DNA from: Dictyobacter vulcani
GTDB lineage: Bacteria > Chloroflexota > Ktedonobacteria > Ktedonobacterales > Ktedonobacteraceae
DNA: 64,000 bases
Assembly (NCBI RefSeq): GCF_008974265.1
Contig: NZ_BKZW01000001.1
Span: 3,472,001 to 3,536,000, forward strand
Reading direction: 5' to 3'
The notes under the pieces were generated by a model. The model did no database searches, was not told where the DNA came from, and saw nothing but the letters and a program-made list of their open reading frames with translations. The translations under genes and the position numbers were made by a program. Shown piece by piece: positions 24,599-34,736 of this stretch; positions within the stretch are counted from its first letter, which is position 1, and each line of letters opens with the position of its first letter.

Positions 24599-25110
24599 CA
24601 TTACATTTCGGTTAAGCCTTTTTATGGCTGAGAAAGACGTTGTGTAGAAAAGCAGCGAATCATACGTGGAGAGGGCGCCACACGCGGAGGCCGGCATGCG
24701 GCGTGATCGTTGAGCATCTCGCTCAACGAGCATCGCATGCCTGTGGCGCCTACACCGAGACGGATCCTGTTTCGCGATCCTTTGCACACCGGTACGGGTA
24801 GAAGCCACGCGCTCTCCCACCACGTTGCTGCGCGATCAGGCCACGGCACCGCCAACCACGATCCATGTAGGCGCCACAGCACTGCGCGTTGTGCTTGCAC
24901 GCTGGCCTGCGCAAACGTCGCAGTGCGGCCTCCGCGTGTGGCGCCCTCTCCACGTACACCTTGCTTGCTGGTCACGTCGAACCTTCTCTCAACGTATCGC
25001 TACGTGAAAAGTATTAGCGACCAGCGCTGCCGGTACGACGCATCTGCCGCCGACCGTTGCTTCACCGAAAAGTATTGGCCCTTGCGGCAAACGTATTGTC
25101 TGCAAGGGCC
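24599..25110. mobile_element. 512-bp insertion carrying a large nested palindrome
   Basis: Interrupts RHS fragment 4 exactly between GGCC and AACC. Left flank reads CAAGGCC and the right end reads CAAGGGCC, which suggests a short duplicated target. It contains no protein gene. The core structure is described separately. The right part has two copies of GAAAAGTATT and a terminal hairpin GGCCCTTGC/GCAAGGGCC (25077-25110). A non-autonomous mobile element is the simplest reading. Confidence 0.6.
24663..24956. ncRNA. multi-way-junction palindrome inside the 512-bp insertion
   Basis: The outer stem is 30 bp and perfect (24663-24692 with 24927-24956). Inside it lie three branches in order. The first is a hairpin with stems GGCATGCG/CGCATGCC and TCGTTGAGC/GCTCAACGA (24693-24741). 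The second is a long arm closed by CTGTGGCGCCTAC/GTAGGCGCCACAG (24741-24753 with 24867-24879). The third is a hairpin closed by GCACTGCG/CGCAGTGC (24879-24926) abutting the outer stem. Adjacent stems share their boundary bases, giving a compact four-way junction. Candidate structured RNA or folded transposon DNA; strand not determined. Confidence 0.5.
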
Positions 25111-25142
25111 AACCTGTATGAGTATGCTAATGAAATTATGAT
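25111..25142 (+). pseudogene. resumption of RHS fragment 4 after the insertion
   Basis: AACCTGTATGAGTATGCTAATG continues the core end (NPYEYA-type) found in the other copies, then diverges. It marks the right border of the insertion. Confidence 0.6.
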
Positions 25143-25145
25143 CTG

Positions 25146-26896
25146 TTAGCCGAACATGGCTGTCTTGACGATGCCGGGTATTTTCAGCCAGGAAGGGGCT
25201 TTTTCAAAGCGTATGAGTTTGGCAAAAAGCTTTGGGGAAATTTTGCCCTGTTTGGTAAACCAGGGAGGCACGAGGGGGCCACGGAAAGGTGCGTAAATCA
25301 CGCTTTTCTGCGGCTGATCAAACATTAAAGAATTATGTACCACGCCATTGCCGGACCGGATCGCATAGATGTCGTGTCCAGGAAAGGCTCCCCAGGTGGT
25401 TGTGCCCAGTACAAACCCTGCTCCGGCCCAATAGTTGATACCAATGGTGCCATATCGCAGTCTGGCGATGGCTCGATCTATGGCAGTGGCTACCGCAGGA
25501 TCTTTGAGTGAGCGCGGATGAACGAGCAAGGTAACGTTAAGCGTTCCCCAGAGTTGTTCATTCGCAAAATCCACCGCACGTTCAATATACTCGACGACCG
25601 TTGCGGCCTCCAGCGCGGTTTCTGCGAAAAGACTGCAGAAGGCTTCAGTGGTAAAGCAGATATCGTCTGACTGCGTGGCATCGACATCAGAGATCAAGGT
25701 CCAGGGGAGATCCTCATCATTGCTGGTTCCGAACTGATCTGCATCAGGATGGGCATCCAGGAATGCTTGATAGCGCTGACGTGCGCCTGGATAATAGGCT
25801 TTGCGGGTCGGGAGATGCGAGAGGACCTGGCGCAGTTGTTGCAGCAGTGGGAGCCGTTGTGACCAGTCTTTGTGCTGGATGATGACCCGGGTGGCATTAC
25901 AGTTGTAGCCTGCGTTATTTGCCAGCATTGAGGCGATATGTTCGGCCTGAAAGGCGAGATCCTTCTGGTTCCAGGGTCCAGGGACCACAATAACTGGACT
26001 CACATTGCCCAGTTCGCCTGTGACGCGTTTCGTCACCAGGGGTTGTCGGTTCGCTTTCCGCTGCTGTCCCTCTTCACCAGGACCAAAGACAATGGCGTCA
26101 AATGTCTTGTCCGAACCTGTAATATGAATTTCATCGATATTGGGATGCTGGCACAGGTACGTGCCTTCTTCCGCACCACCATAGACAATGCGCAGATAGC
26201 CGGGCTTGATCAGTGACTGGAAGCTTTCCTCAAATAATGGTCCTAGATAAGCATTGACCGGATTCGCTTTAAAGAGGACGACCTGATTCTCGGTAAAGAG
26301 TTTATACAACACATCCAGTGGACCGATACTGGCGACGTTTCCTGCCCGAGCACCAGCGCCACTTTTCCTTTGAGTTCGGGATCGTGATAGCTTACGGCCT
26401 GGGTTGAGGCTAACGTCTCGGCGGTAACGCCTGGTTGCATCCAGATCTCTGCCTTGACCCCACTGAACAAAACTGGATCATAAGCGCGCCAGGGAAAAAC
26501 CTGGGCCGTCACCTGACCGTCTGGTCGGGTATGGACTGGTCCTGGAATGTGTGGATGTCCATCTTGTTTGATATCGAGCAGCGCCTGCTTTAACTGCCGT
26601 AGACTATGTAAGAGCGTCCAGGCACCCGCCGACCACTCTTCACCCGCATAGAGTGAATCCTTTTGTAGTCCTTTGGCCTGTAAACTGGCGTCGACCCAGC
26701 GCGGTGCCAGCGCAGAAAAATCTGCAATCAAGGCATCAACAATCTCAATGCGTGTGGCAACGCTGGTCTGCACCCAATGATCTTTTTGTGCTACCAGTTC
26801 CTCAATCGCCACATCCATATTTGCGTAGCTAGAGGAACCCATGGCACTGCTCATAGCAGGAAATTGCGGCGCCCCATGGCGTGTATCAATCGTCAT
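25146..26896 (-). pseudogene. aldehyde dehydrogenase family protein, one frameshift
   Basis: Two overlapping frames together give one NAD(P)-dependent aldehyde dehydrogenase of about 583 residues. The first runs from ATG 26896 to about 26345, ending normally at GKVALVLG. The second carries the rest: LFTENQVVLFKANPVN, ITGSDKTFDA, the catalytic Cys in NAGYNCNATRV and C-terminal GTLNVTLLVHP. Restoring one base at the CCC run (26345-26347) reads LVLGAGNVASIGPLDVLYKL, the usual nucleotide-binding stretch. The long form and the YNC context differ from classical ALDHs, so substrate is unclear. Real mutation or sequencing error cannot be separated here. Confidence 0.8.
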
Positions 26897-26985
26897 TGTG
26901 TCTTACTCCATCCCAGAGTAGCTCTCAACTGCTCTGATTTTCCTATCTCTGCTTATTTTATGTCAGAGACTTATAGATCGCAAGC

Positions 26986-27756
26986 TTAGTGTATGCCATG
27001 CCTGCTACTCCTAAATTGCTCAAAATGATCCCCGTTCATAATAGGAGCCGTAGTATACAGATCAAGTTGGGAGGCCAGGCGTACATCCTCGGCAAAGCCT
27101 TTTTCGCATAGCTCCTGACCACTCTCACAATTCCAGAGCAGGCTGGCTAGCTGATCCTGTGAGTGTACAAATGCACTGGCGCTAACCTGTGCATCAGGCG
27201 ATTTGCTGTAAGGTAGCGCGGCCAGAATGGCTCCTGCCCCGAGAAAATCTTCGAGGGCAACCCGTAACTCTCCATCTTCGGTAGCGGGACGCCAGCGCTC
27301 GCCACAGGCTATCACGGTGACATTGAGTGTAGAGTGTTCTATTATCTCAGCGACCGCCCTGGCAACCGCCTGTGCATTTAATAACGAACCTGCAAAGAGA
27401 AATTGTATCTGTTGTGCATAACGGCTACAGGTCGCGCCATTTGGGGATTCTACTACGACACGAGTCCCGGGCTCTATCTGCAAAAAGGTGGGTGGTGAGA
27501 GTGAGAAACGCCCCTTGTGTGGTACTTCGTTGCGCCTGACTGCAACTTCACCCCCAACGCGGGTCGCCAGCGCGGCCGCATCGTCGTGATACGTGCAGGG
27601 ATAAATAAACGCTCCTTGTTGAATGGCTACCGCCGTAGCGGTAGAAAAGCTTAAAATATCAACTACCACAACGATATCACCGCGTTGCGTGGCTTGAAGT
27701 ACGCCATGGCGACCCCATGCAAGTGAACAACGATAGGAGGTCTTAACAGGCATCAT
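26986..27756 (-). CDS. comB: 2-phosphosulfolactate phosphatase (ComB) homologue
   Basis: 256 aa, ComB family: the region VVVVDILSFSTATAVAIQQGAFIYP opens the fold, followed by VVVESPNGATCSRY, VTVIACGERW and EDFLGAGAILA. In methanogens ComB removes phosphate from 2-phosphosulfolactate on the way to coenzyme M. In bacteria without coenzyme M the real substrate is often unknown, so the name is by homology only. ATG 27756 lies 5 nt after AGAGGTG. No other comA/C/D/E gene is nearby. Confidence 0.78.
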   Translation of the reverse strand: MMPVKTSYRCSLAWGRHGVLQATQRGDIVVVVDILSFSTATAVAIQQGAFIYPCTYHDDAAALATRVGGEVAVRRNEVPHKGRFSLSPPTFLQIEPGTRVVVESPNGATCSRYAQQIQFLFAGSLLNAQAVARAVAEIIEHSTLNVTVIACGERWRPATEDGELRVALEDFLGAGAILAALPYSKSPDAQVSASAFVHSQDQLASLLWNCESGQELCEKGFAEDVRLASQLDLYTTAPIMNGDHFEQFRSSRHGIH

Positions 27757-28066
27757 GCTCACCTCTTTCTGATCTACGATACGTATGGTCAGGATGGCTC
27801 AATAATTATCTACATAGAACACGATGAATAGGAGTTTGCAGCGGTTTATTTTAACGATAGAAATCAGGGATACTGAAACAAATGTCGGTATCTCCGTTTG
27901 TGTGTTTTTGTTGTGCCATACTTAGACGGCCAGGTTACTACTATGTTACAATATGGTTCATCAAAAACAGAGACTATAACTTGGTATTGCCGTTATTTAT
28001 CCTCTCTCTAGTAGGCCGTGTACAAGTATATTATGCCTTCACGTACACTTCAGGTAAGGAGTTAGC
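27757..28066. other. 310-bp divergent promoter region
   Basis: Separates the ComB homologue from the Tricorn gene. AT-rich, without hairpins or repeats I could identify. A short frame at 27882-28148 has no ribosome site. Confidence 0.4.
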
Positions 28067-31000
28067 ATGCCATCACAGGGTTATGTACGTTTTCCGAATA
28101 TTTTCCAGGATCGTATTGTCTTTGTGGCCGAAGACGATCTCTGGCTAGTGTCAACCGCAGGAGGGCGAGCCGAGCGGTTAACGGCGGGTGTTGGTGAAGT
28201 TCGCTATCCCCATTTCTCGCCAGATGGTGAATCATTGGCTTTTGTGGGACGTGAAGAGGGTCCGAGCGAAGTTTATGTGATGCCGTCTGAGGGTGGGCCG
28301 GCCAGGCGTTTAACCTTTCAGGCCGGCAACTGTCGCGTACTGGGCTGGTCGCCCGATGGCGCTGATATCCTTTATGCAAGCAACTCAGGACAATTCGCTG
28401 GCCGTTTTGAAGTCATCTATGCGATCCAGGCGACCGGGGGCGAGCCACGCCAATTGCCTCTGGGTATGGCCAATGACATTTCGTATAGCTCTGATGGCGG
28501 CATGGTGATTGGACGCAATATCAATATTCGCGAGTTCTCACACTGGAAGCGCTATCGCGGTGGTACCGCAGGCCATCTATGGTGCGATCGCCAGGGTGAT
28601 GGGACCTTTAAGCGTTTGTTACAACTGAGTGGCAACGTTGCCGATCCCTGTTGGATTGGCGAGCGCATCTATTTCCTGGCTGACCATGATGGGGTTGGAA
28701 ACATCTATTCCTGCACCCCGGACGGCGAGGATCTGCGCCAGCATACGCAACATACAGATTTCTATGCTCGTCACCTTTCCAGCGATGGCAAGCGTCTGGT
28801 GTATCATTCAGCGGCCGATCTCTACCTGTTTGATCCGCAGAGCGAGCAACTGACACACCTGGAGATCACTTTGCCCAGCCTGCGCACCCAGCGCAGTCGC
28901 AAATTTGTGCCAGCCGCCAGTTATCTGGACACCTATGCACTGCATCCTCAAGGACAGATGCTGGCCCTGACCACGCGCGGCAAGGCCTTTACACTGGGTA
29001 ACTGGGAAGGTCCCGTTTTACAGTATGGCGAACCAGATGGTGTGCGTTATCGTTGCCTGGAGTGGCTGAGCGATGGCAAGCATCTGGTCGGCATCCATGA
29101 TGCGTCCGGACGCGAAGAACTAATTATCTTTACGCCTGATGCTTCAGTAGAGCCACAGACCTTTCCTGAGATCGAATTTGGCCGGGTCACGAACCTGATC
29201 GTTTCGCCAACTGAGAACGCGGTCGCGATCGCAAATCACCGCAACGAACTGATCCTGGTCAACCTCGATAAAAATACTTCACAGGTATTGGATCGTAGCG
29301 CGGCCGGGCGCATCCGTGGCCTTGACTGGTCCCCGGATGGAGCCTGGATCGCCTATGGCTTTGCGCTGACCGCGAATAAAGTTGCCATCAAGTTATGCCA
29401 GATTGAGACCGGTGACACGCATCAGGTCACCAATCCGATCCTGGAGGATACCAATCCAGCCTTTGATCCCGAAGGCAAATACCTCTACTTCCTGGGCCAG
29501 CGTATCTTTAATCCCGTCTATGATAATCTGCATTTCGACCTTGGTTTCCCACGTGGTAGCAAACCCTATGCATTGATGCTACGCAAGGATTTGCGCTCAC
29601 CTTTTATTCCCGAAATTAAAAACTCTGAAGAGAAGGAAAAAGAAAAGGAGAAAGAGGAGAGCGGCGAGAAGGAAGTCGCCAGTGAGTCTGAAGATGGCCA
29701 GAATGGCAATGAGGACAACAAAGAGAAGCAGGAGGATGCGGCGAAACAAACGCCTGCTCTCGTCATTGATCTGGATGGGATCAGTGAGCGTATCCTGCCA
29801 TTTCCAGTGGCTGAAGGTCGCTATGCCAGCGTGCGCGGCATAAAAGGCAAAGCGCTGTTCCTCTCCAGGCCAGTCGAGGGTTCCATCCAGCATACTTCCC
29901 ATGGCAGAGGCACTCTTGAGTATTATGATTTCGATACCTATAAGACCGAAAAATTGTTTGATGGGGTTGGAAACTTTGATCTTTCGCTTGATCGCAAGAT
30001 GCTGGTCTATAGTGCCAATCATCGTTTACGGGTAGTGAAAGCGGGCGAGAAACTCAAGCCGGAGAGCAATAATAGTGACCGTCCCAGCCGTGAGAGTGGC
30101 TGGATCGATTTCCAGCGCATTAAAGTTTCTGTGCAGCCATCCGCCGAATGGAAGCAGATGTTTACCGAAGCCTGGCGTTTGCAGCGTGAGCAATTCTGGG
30201 CTGAAGATATGTCGGGTATCGATTGGGATGGCATCTATAAGCAATACGCGCCACTGGTTGAGCGCGTGAGTTCACGTTCAGAGCTTTCCGATCTGCTCTG
30301 GGAACTCCATGGAGAACTGGGAACCTCACATGCCTATGAGATGGGTGGGGATGTACGCCATGGGCCCCACTATCGGCAGGGATTCCTGGGTGTGGATTGG
30401 ACCTATGATGCTGAGCAGGAGCGCTATCGCATCGCTCAAATCCTGAAAGGTGATCCCTCGGAGAGCCAGACCACCTCGCCTTTTACCAGTCCTGGTTTGA
30501 ATGTCAATGTCAATGATGCCGTGCTGGCGATCAATGGTCAGCGCGTCGGACCCGCCCGTGGACCTCAGGAATTGCTGGTCAATCTGGCCGGTCAGGAAGT
30601 ACAGTTGACGATCGAGGAGGCCGAGAGCAAGAAGACGCGGGTCGTCGTGGTCAAGGCTCTTTCTACTGAGACCCCGGCCCGCTATCGTGAGTGGGTTGAG
30701 AGCAATCGGCGCTACGTCCACGAAGCCTCTAACAATCGTGTCGGTTATATTCATATCCCTGATATGGGTGGCAACGGTTATGCCGAGTTCCATCGTGGGT
30801 ATCTCTCAGAATATGATTATCCCGCCTTGCTGATAGATGTGCGCTGGAATGGCGGCGGACACGTTTCTGGACTGCTCCTGGAAAAGCTGGCACGTCGTCG
30901 TATTGGCTATGATTTCCCACGCTGGGGCCAGCCTGAGCCCTATCCCAGTGAGTCACCACGCGGACCGATGGTTGCTTTGACCAATGAACATGCTGGTTCA

Positions 31001-31342
31001 GATGGCGACATCTTTAGCCATAGCTTTAAGTTGATGGGTCTGGGTCCACTGATCGGTAAAAGAACCTGGGGAGGTGTGATCGGGATCAATCCACGGCATA
31101 AACTGGTGGACGGAACCGTTACCACCCAACCCGAGTTCTCATTCTGGTTCAAAGATGTGGGCTGGAATGTTGAGAACTATGGTACCGATCCAGATATTGA
31201 GATCGATATCGCGCCCCAGGATTTTGTGCAGAAGCTGGATCCCCAGTTAGATCGGGCCATTGCTGAGGCCCTACGTCTGGCTGATGAATATCCAGCACTC
31301 GAACCTCAACCTGGTGAGCGTCCCCGCCTGGGTCGCTTATAA
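28067..31342 (+). CDS. Tricorn-type S41 protease
   Basis: 1091 residues. Two beta-propeller modules with TolB/WD-like repeats (FSPDGESLAFVG, GWSPDGADILYAS, DWSPDGAWIAYG) form the N-terminal 530 or so residues. A helical cap follows, then a PDZ-like domain (NVNDAVLAINGQRVGP) and an S41 catalytic domain with the nucleophile Ser in NEHAGSDGDIFSH. Tricorn degrades peptides released by the proteasome or other proteases; members are cytoplasmic, and no signal peptide is seen here. A Glu/Lys-rich insertion (EEKEKEKEKEESGEKE and on) lies after the second propeller. TAAGGAG precedes ATG 28067. Confidence 0.93.
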   Translation: MPSQGYVRFPNIFQDRIVFVAEDDLWLVSTAGGRAERLTAGVGEVRYPHFSPDGESLAFVGREEGPSEVYVMPSEGGPARRLTFQAGNCRVLGWSPDGADILYASNSGQFAGRFEVIYAIQATGGEPRQLPLGMANDISYSSDGGMVIGRNINIREFSHWKRYRGGTAGHLWCDRQGDGTFKRLLQLSGNVADPCWIGERIYFLADHDGVGNIYSCTPDGEDLRQHTQHTDFYARHLSSDGKRLVYHSAADLYLFDPQSEQLTHLEITLPSLRTQRSRKFVPAASYLDTYALHPQGQMLALTTRGKAFTLGNWEGPVLQYGEPDGVRYRCLEWLSDGKHLVGIHDASGREELIIFTPDASVEPQTFPEIEFGRVTNLIVSPTENAVAIANHRNELILVNLDKNTSQVLDRSAAGRIRGLDWSPDGAWIAYGFALTANKVAIKLCQIETGDTHQVTNPILEDTNPAFDPEGKYLYFLGQRIFNPVYDNLHFDLGFPRGSKPYALMLRKDLRSPFIPEIKNSEEKEKEKEKEESGEKEVASESEDGQNGNEDNKEKQEDAAKQTPALVIDLDGISERILPFPVAEGRYASVRGIKGKALFLSRPVEGSIQHTSHGRGTLEYYDFDTYKTEKLFDGVGNFDLSLDRKMLVYSANHRLRVVKAGEKLKPESNNSDRPSRESGWIDFQRIKVSVQPSAEWKQMFTEAWRLQREQFWAEDMSGIDWDGIYKQYAPLVERVSSRSELSDLLWELHGELGTSHAYEMGGDVRHGPHYRQGFLGVDWTYDAEQERYRIAQILKGDPSESQTTSPFTSPGLNVNVNDAVLAINGQRVGPARGPQELLVNLAGQEVQLTIEEAESKKTRVVVVKALSTETPARYREWVESNRRYVHEASNNRVGYIHIPDMGGNGYAEFHRGYLSEYDYPALLIDVRWNGGGHVSGLLLEKLARRRIGYDFPRWGQPEPYPSESPRGPMVALTNEHAGSDGDIFSHSFKLMGLGPLIGKRTWGGVIGINPRHKLVDGTVTTQPEFSFWFKDVGWNVENYGTDPDIEIDIAPQDFVQKLDPQLDRAIAEALRLADEYPALEPQPGERPRLGRL

Positions 31343-31355
31343 ACCTTTTCAACAT

Positions 31356-31403
31356 AGACAAAGAAACGCCTATCGCCATCTGGTGACAGGCGTTTCTTTG
31401 TCT
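31356..31403 (+). terminator. intrinsic terminator of the Tricorn gene
   Basis: 16-bp perfect stem AGACAAAGAAACGCCT (31356-31371) with its complement at 31388-31403; loop ATCGCCATCTGGTGAC. The right arm itself is T-rich. Confidence 0.85.
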
Positions 31404-31526
31404 ATTTCTTATCCCAGGTCAAATCGCGACACTTTTGTGACATTCTGGTGATAGTTTCGCTACATCTGCATCTTATACTGACAGTGATTGATGTTATATG
31501 TCACAAATAAGAAAGGAACTACTTTG

Positions 31527-32102
31527 ATGCAGCAACCATCTCGCGTCTGGCAGGAACACGCTCGCCAGCAGCAGGGCTATACGCCAGAAGAATATCCATC
31601 CGCCGCCTTTGATCCTCAGCAATATGAGCGTCAGTATAGTGTTCCGCAGATGGGGCAGGCCTATCAGCAGCGTCCGCCTCAACAGACTTACATCCCGCCG
31701 TTGTCCGCAGGTTATGCCGACTTTGTTTTTGTGCGTCTAGAGCCAACCATAGAGACAAGACTGGCTTCCGTACTTAGCTACCTGGCAGGCTGGTTAAGCG
31801 GGCTGGTACTGATCCTGTTTGTGCGAAACAATCGCTTCCTGCGCTTCCATGCCATGCAATCCCTTCTCTTCTTTGGCGGTTACACCGTCTTTTTCGTGAC
31901 GTTTATCAGAATTATCGAGGCACACATCTTTCTTTTAAGTGGCTTTGCTATCTTTGCTTTTATCATGATGAATATCATTGCTGTTATTGGATGGTTTGTG
32001 GGTGTGATCGGGGCAATGAGTGGCAACTATGTCAAATTACCCTTTGTCGGTGAGTGGGCTGAACGCTTCGTGGATAATAACTCTACAGGTACAGTGAAGT
32101 GA
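31527..32102 (+). CDS. DUF4870-type membrane protein (paralogue 2)
   Basis: 191 residues with a Gln/Tyr/Pro-rich N-terminal third and a membrane domain of two or three helices (SYLAGWLSGLVLILF, RFLRFHAMQSLLFF, then NIIAVIGWFVGVIGAM) ending VKLPFVGEWAERFV. Same plan as the protein at 1407-2051, though with no poly-Gln run. ATG 31527 follows GAAAGGAA; an upstream ATG at 31488 is less well placed. Function unknown. Confidence 0.75.
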   Translation: MQQPSRVWQEHARQQQGYTPEEYPSAAFDPQQYERQYSVPQMGQAYQQRPPQQTYIPPLSAGYADFVFVRLEPTIETRLASVLSYLAGWLSGLVLILFVRNNRFLRFHAMQSLLFFGGYTVFFVTFIRIIEAHIFLLSGFAIFAFIMMNIIAVIGWFVGVIGAMSGNYVKLPFVGEWAERFVDNNSTGTVK

Positions 32103-32139
32103 GAAACGACTTGTGAGAAAAAGCTCGTTAACAAATAAC

Positions 32140-32178
32140 TCCTCCTGGCTATATACCTTGTATGGATAGCCAGGAGGA
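32140..32178. terminator. hairpin between convergent genes
   Basis: TCCTCCTGGCTAT (32140-32152) pairs with 32166-32178 (13 bp, perfect). Shared by the DUF4870 gene and the leftward lectin-like gene. Confidence 0.7.
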
Positions 32179-32202
32179 ATTATTGTATGGCTGATCTTGA
32201 AT

Positions 32203-32709
32203 CTAGGCATTACCGGCTGTCTGGTGAATGTTAGTGAATTCGGCAGCGGTATTGGTGGTCATCAGCCCGGGTTGGGCTGGTCGGGCTGTTTCGAGCATCA
32301 AGAGCATCTCCTGGCCATCCAGGTAGATAATGGTCTGCTCTGGTTGTTGGACGAGGCGCAGGGTGTGCCACGTGGTAGGATCAAAGGTGGCGGGCAAAGA
32401 GAGGACATGATTAACAACAGGACTGATGTTGGCTGTCTCTATGGCCAGGCCCCAGCGTGCTTGCTGTTTAAGAAAGCATACCTGTAACTCTTCCTGCTCG
32501 CTATATTGCATCAGGATGCCGAAGGCTGGTATGGCCTCATCTTTGTGCTGGCGGATGCGCATAGTCGCGCTAAAATCGAAATGTTCAATGGACGCCCTGT
32601 TTAAAATCCTGTGTTCCGCAACTGTGTTTGCTGTCTGTACAAGTGTATTTTCCTGCATATGCCAATTTGAGATAACGGTCTGATCTGCAATCATTTGGGT
32701 GTTTTCCAT
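32203..32709 (-). CDS. concanavalin/LamG-like single-domain protein
   Basis: 168 residues, predicted cytoplasmic or non-classically exported, no signal peptide. The sequence pattern (FDFSATMRIRQHKD..AFGILMQYSEQEELQVCFL..WHTLRLVQQPEQTIIYLDGQEML) fits a jelly-roll carbohydrate-binding or LamG-like domain, with the usual 'G-I-...-W-H-x-L-R-L...Y-x-D-G' order. No catalytic residues are evident. Start between ATG 32709 and ATG 32694 is uncertain; AGGATGG lies before the second. No glycan enzyme adjoins. Confidence 0.5.
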   Translation of the reverse strand: MENTQMIADQTVISNWHMQENTLVQTANTVAEHRILNRASIEHFDFSATMRIRQHKDEAIPAFGILMQYSEQEELQVCFLKQQARWGLAIETANISPVVNHVLSLPATFDPTTWHTLRLVQQPEQTIIYLDGQEMLLMLETARPAQPGLMTTNTAAEFTNIHQTAGNA

Positions 32710-33290
32710 CCTAATTGGGTCGTTGTATAACATTCATCTAAAAATTCATTATGGACTGCCTGGTCGGAGTAATGCCTTGGAAGGCGTTGATTTTGTGTTT
32801 GTTTGGATAAAGAATTTTTATGTGCTTTTTGTTTAAAAATATTTTTATCCACTTGCCGGGGTAAAACGGTTCCCATGGGTACTTTGCGCTTCTGGGAAGC
32901 CTGGACTGTAGAAAACAACACAGAGATTGTCTGAAACTCTAGCATATTCGCGCTGGCCCGTCAATTATACCTGCAACGAAATTTTGCGGGCTCATAGACC
33001 TGCAAGCGCGTTCTTATGCACCTCCAATGGTCATACCTTTTCTTACATAGCTCTGCCCACGGTGGGACTTTTTTCCTGAATTTTGGGGATAATCAAGTAG
33101 CTAGGCTTTCCTCCATTCCATCTTTACGTGCTTATCCGCCAGTTATATACATTGATCGAAGTGCACGCATGAGTGATGCTGATAAAAGGCCAGTCTATAT
33201 AATGACCTTAAAGGAAATGTTAATGGATGACATGTTTGGTGTGCACCCGTCACATAGAAGTCATGTCGTGTGGTAGAAAGGATTGCTGTA
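32710..33290. other. 581-bp intergenic region
   Basis: Lies between divergent genes. It contains AT-rich stretches and several short open frames without ribosome sites. I see no RNA gene or strong hairpin. Confidence 0.4.
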
Positions 33291-34666
33291 GTGTTTGAAT
33301 CTATAAAATATATTTCACGCCTGAATCGATCACTGCTATTTTTATTGGTTATGCTCTGTTGCGCTACGCCTTTGCTGAGTGTGTCTGCGCGCCAGAACGC
33401 TCCGATTGGAGCGCTGACGCATGTAGCAAAAGGCAAGTATATAGCGCGTTGGAAACTGAAAAGTCCTCCGGTTGATACAGACTGTCGCAAACAGATGCAG
33501 ATGTCTTGCTATAGTCCAACTGAAATTCGCACAGCTTATGGCATAAATTCCATTCTAAATGCTGGCTATATCGGGACTGGAGAAACAATTGTCATTATTG
33601 ATTCGTTTGGCAGTCCAGATCCTGAGAAGGATTTACATCAATTTGATACGGACTACAATTTGCCGGATCCCCCCAGTTTCAAAGTGTTGAGTCCTCTGGG
33701 AACCGTCAAATTTGATGCAAGCAATACTGATCAACTGGGTTGGGCGCAGGAAACAAACCTGGATATTCAGTGGGCGCACGCTATGGCTCCTGGCGCCAGT
33801 ATTGTCCTGCTGACCAGTCCTGTCTCAGAGACCCAGGGTGTTCAGGGACTGCCAGATTTCTGAAATTGGAGCAGTATGCGCTGGAACATCATCTGGGAAA
33901 AATCTTCTCTCAGAGTTGGGGGGCGACCGAAGAGACATTGTTTACGCCAGCGGGCAAGAAAGTCCTCAATGATTTTGAGAAGTTTTATCAACGTGCCAGC
34001 AAGCATCACATTACCTTTTTAGCGTCAGCAGGAGATAGCGGCGTTTCCAATCCTGATGTCAATAACATAACCTATCCCTTTCCGACAGTTGGTTTCCCTG
34101 CCAATTCTCCATTAGTGACTGCGGTCGGAGGGACCAGCCTGTTTGCCGATACTTCTGGCAACTATCAGTCTGAGACGGTTTGGAATCAAGGTGTGGGTAG
34201 TTCAACTGGCGGTGGCTATAGCCGGTTCTACAGGGCACCGCAGTACCAGCAAAAATATCTTCCAGCCACGGTGAACAATCAATCCCATGGTTTTCGTGGT
34301 GTTCCTGATATTGCCTTCAATGGTGATCCCCTCACCAGTATCCCGGTATATCTCGGATTTATGCCCCAGCCGGGTTACTTTATGTTTGGGGGTACCAGTG
34401 CGGGGGCGCCGCAGTGGGCCGGCCTGATCGCCGACGCCAATCAGATGGCTGGACATCCACTGGGAAGCCTGAATGAGACCCTGTACAGAATTGGTTCTGA
34501 TCCCTCTCTGGCTGCTCATGCCTTTAACGATATTACGCAGGGAGATAATAGCCAGGGACATATCAAAGGTTTCTCTGCCGCTCCTGGCTGGGATCCCGTG
34601 ACTGGTTGGGGAACCCCTAAGGTCAGTTTTCTGTTACCGTTGCTGGTCAATCCACCCAGATCATAA
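33291..34666 (+). pseudogene. S53 (sedolisin/kumamolisin-like) peptidase, one frameshift
   Basis: Secreted serine-carboxyl peptidase. A signal peptide follows GTG 33291 (RSLLFLLVMLCCATPLLSVSA), preceded by GAAAGGA. The Glu-Asp catalytic pair is in QETNLDIQWAHAMAPGA. The frame breaks at the TTT run 33857-33859; adding one base gives GLPDFLKLEQYALEHH and continues to FSQSWGATEE and the nucleophile Ser in FGGTSAGAPQWAG. The calcium site is DITQGDN near the C-terminus. The long N-terminal pro-domain typical of kumamolisins is not present. About 458 residues if whole. Active at low pH in known members. Mutation versus assembly error is open. Confidence 0.82.
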
Positions 34667-34705
34667 AAGTTCCTGACCAGCGTATGTCTGTCCAATTATC
34701 CCGGG

Positions 34706-34735
34706 CCGTCCTTGCTAGCGAGGACGGTCTTCTTT
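34706..34735. terminator. bidirectional terminator
   Basis: CCGTCCT (34706-34712) pairs with AGGACGG (34721-34727), then TCTTCTTTATT. It lies between convergent genes. Confidence 0.75.
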
Positions 34736-34736
34736 A

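Noticed and set aside
18585-25142. Prophage explanation for the RHS/IS island
   Set aside because: No capsid, tail, portal, terminase or integrase genes are seen.
27882-28148. 88-residue frame overlapping the Tricorn start
   Set aside because: No ribosome site; runs into the Tricorn gene in another frame.
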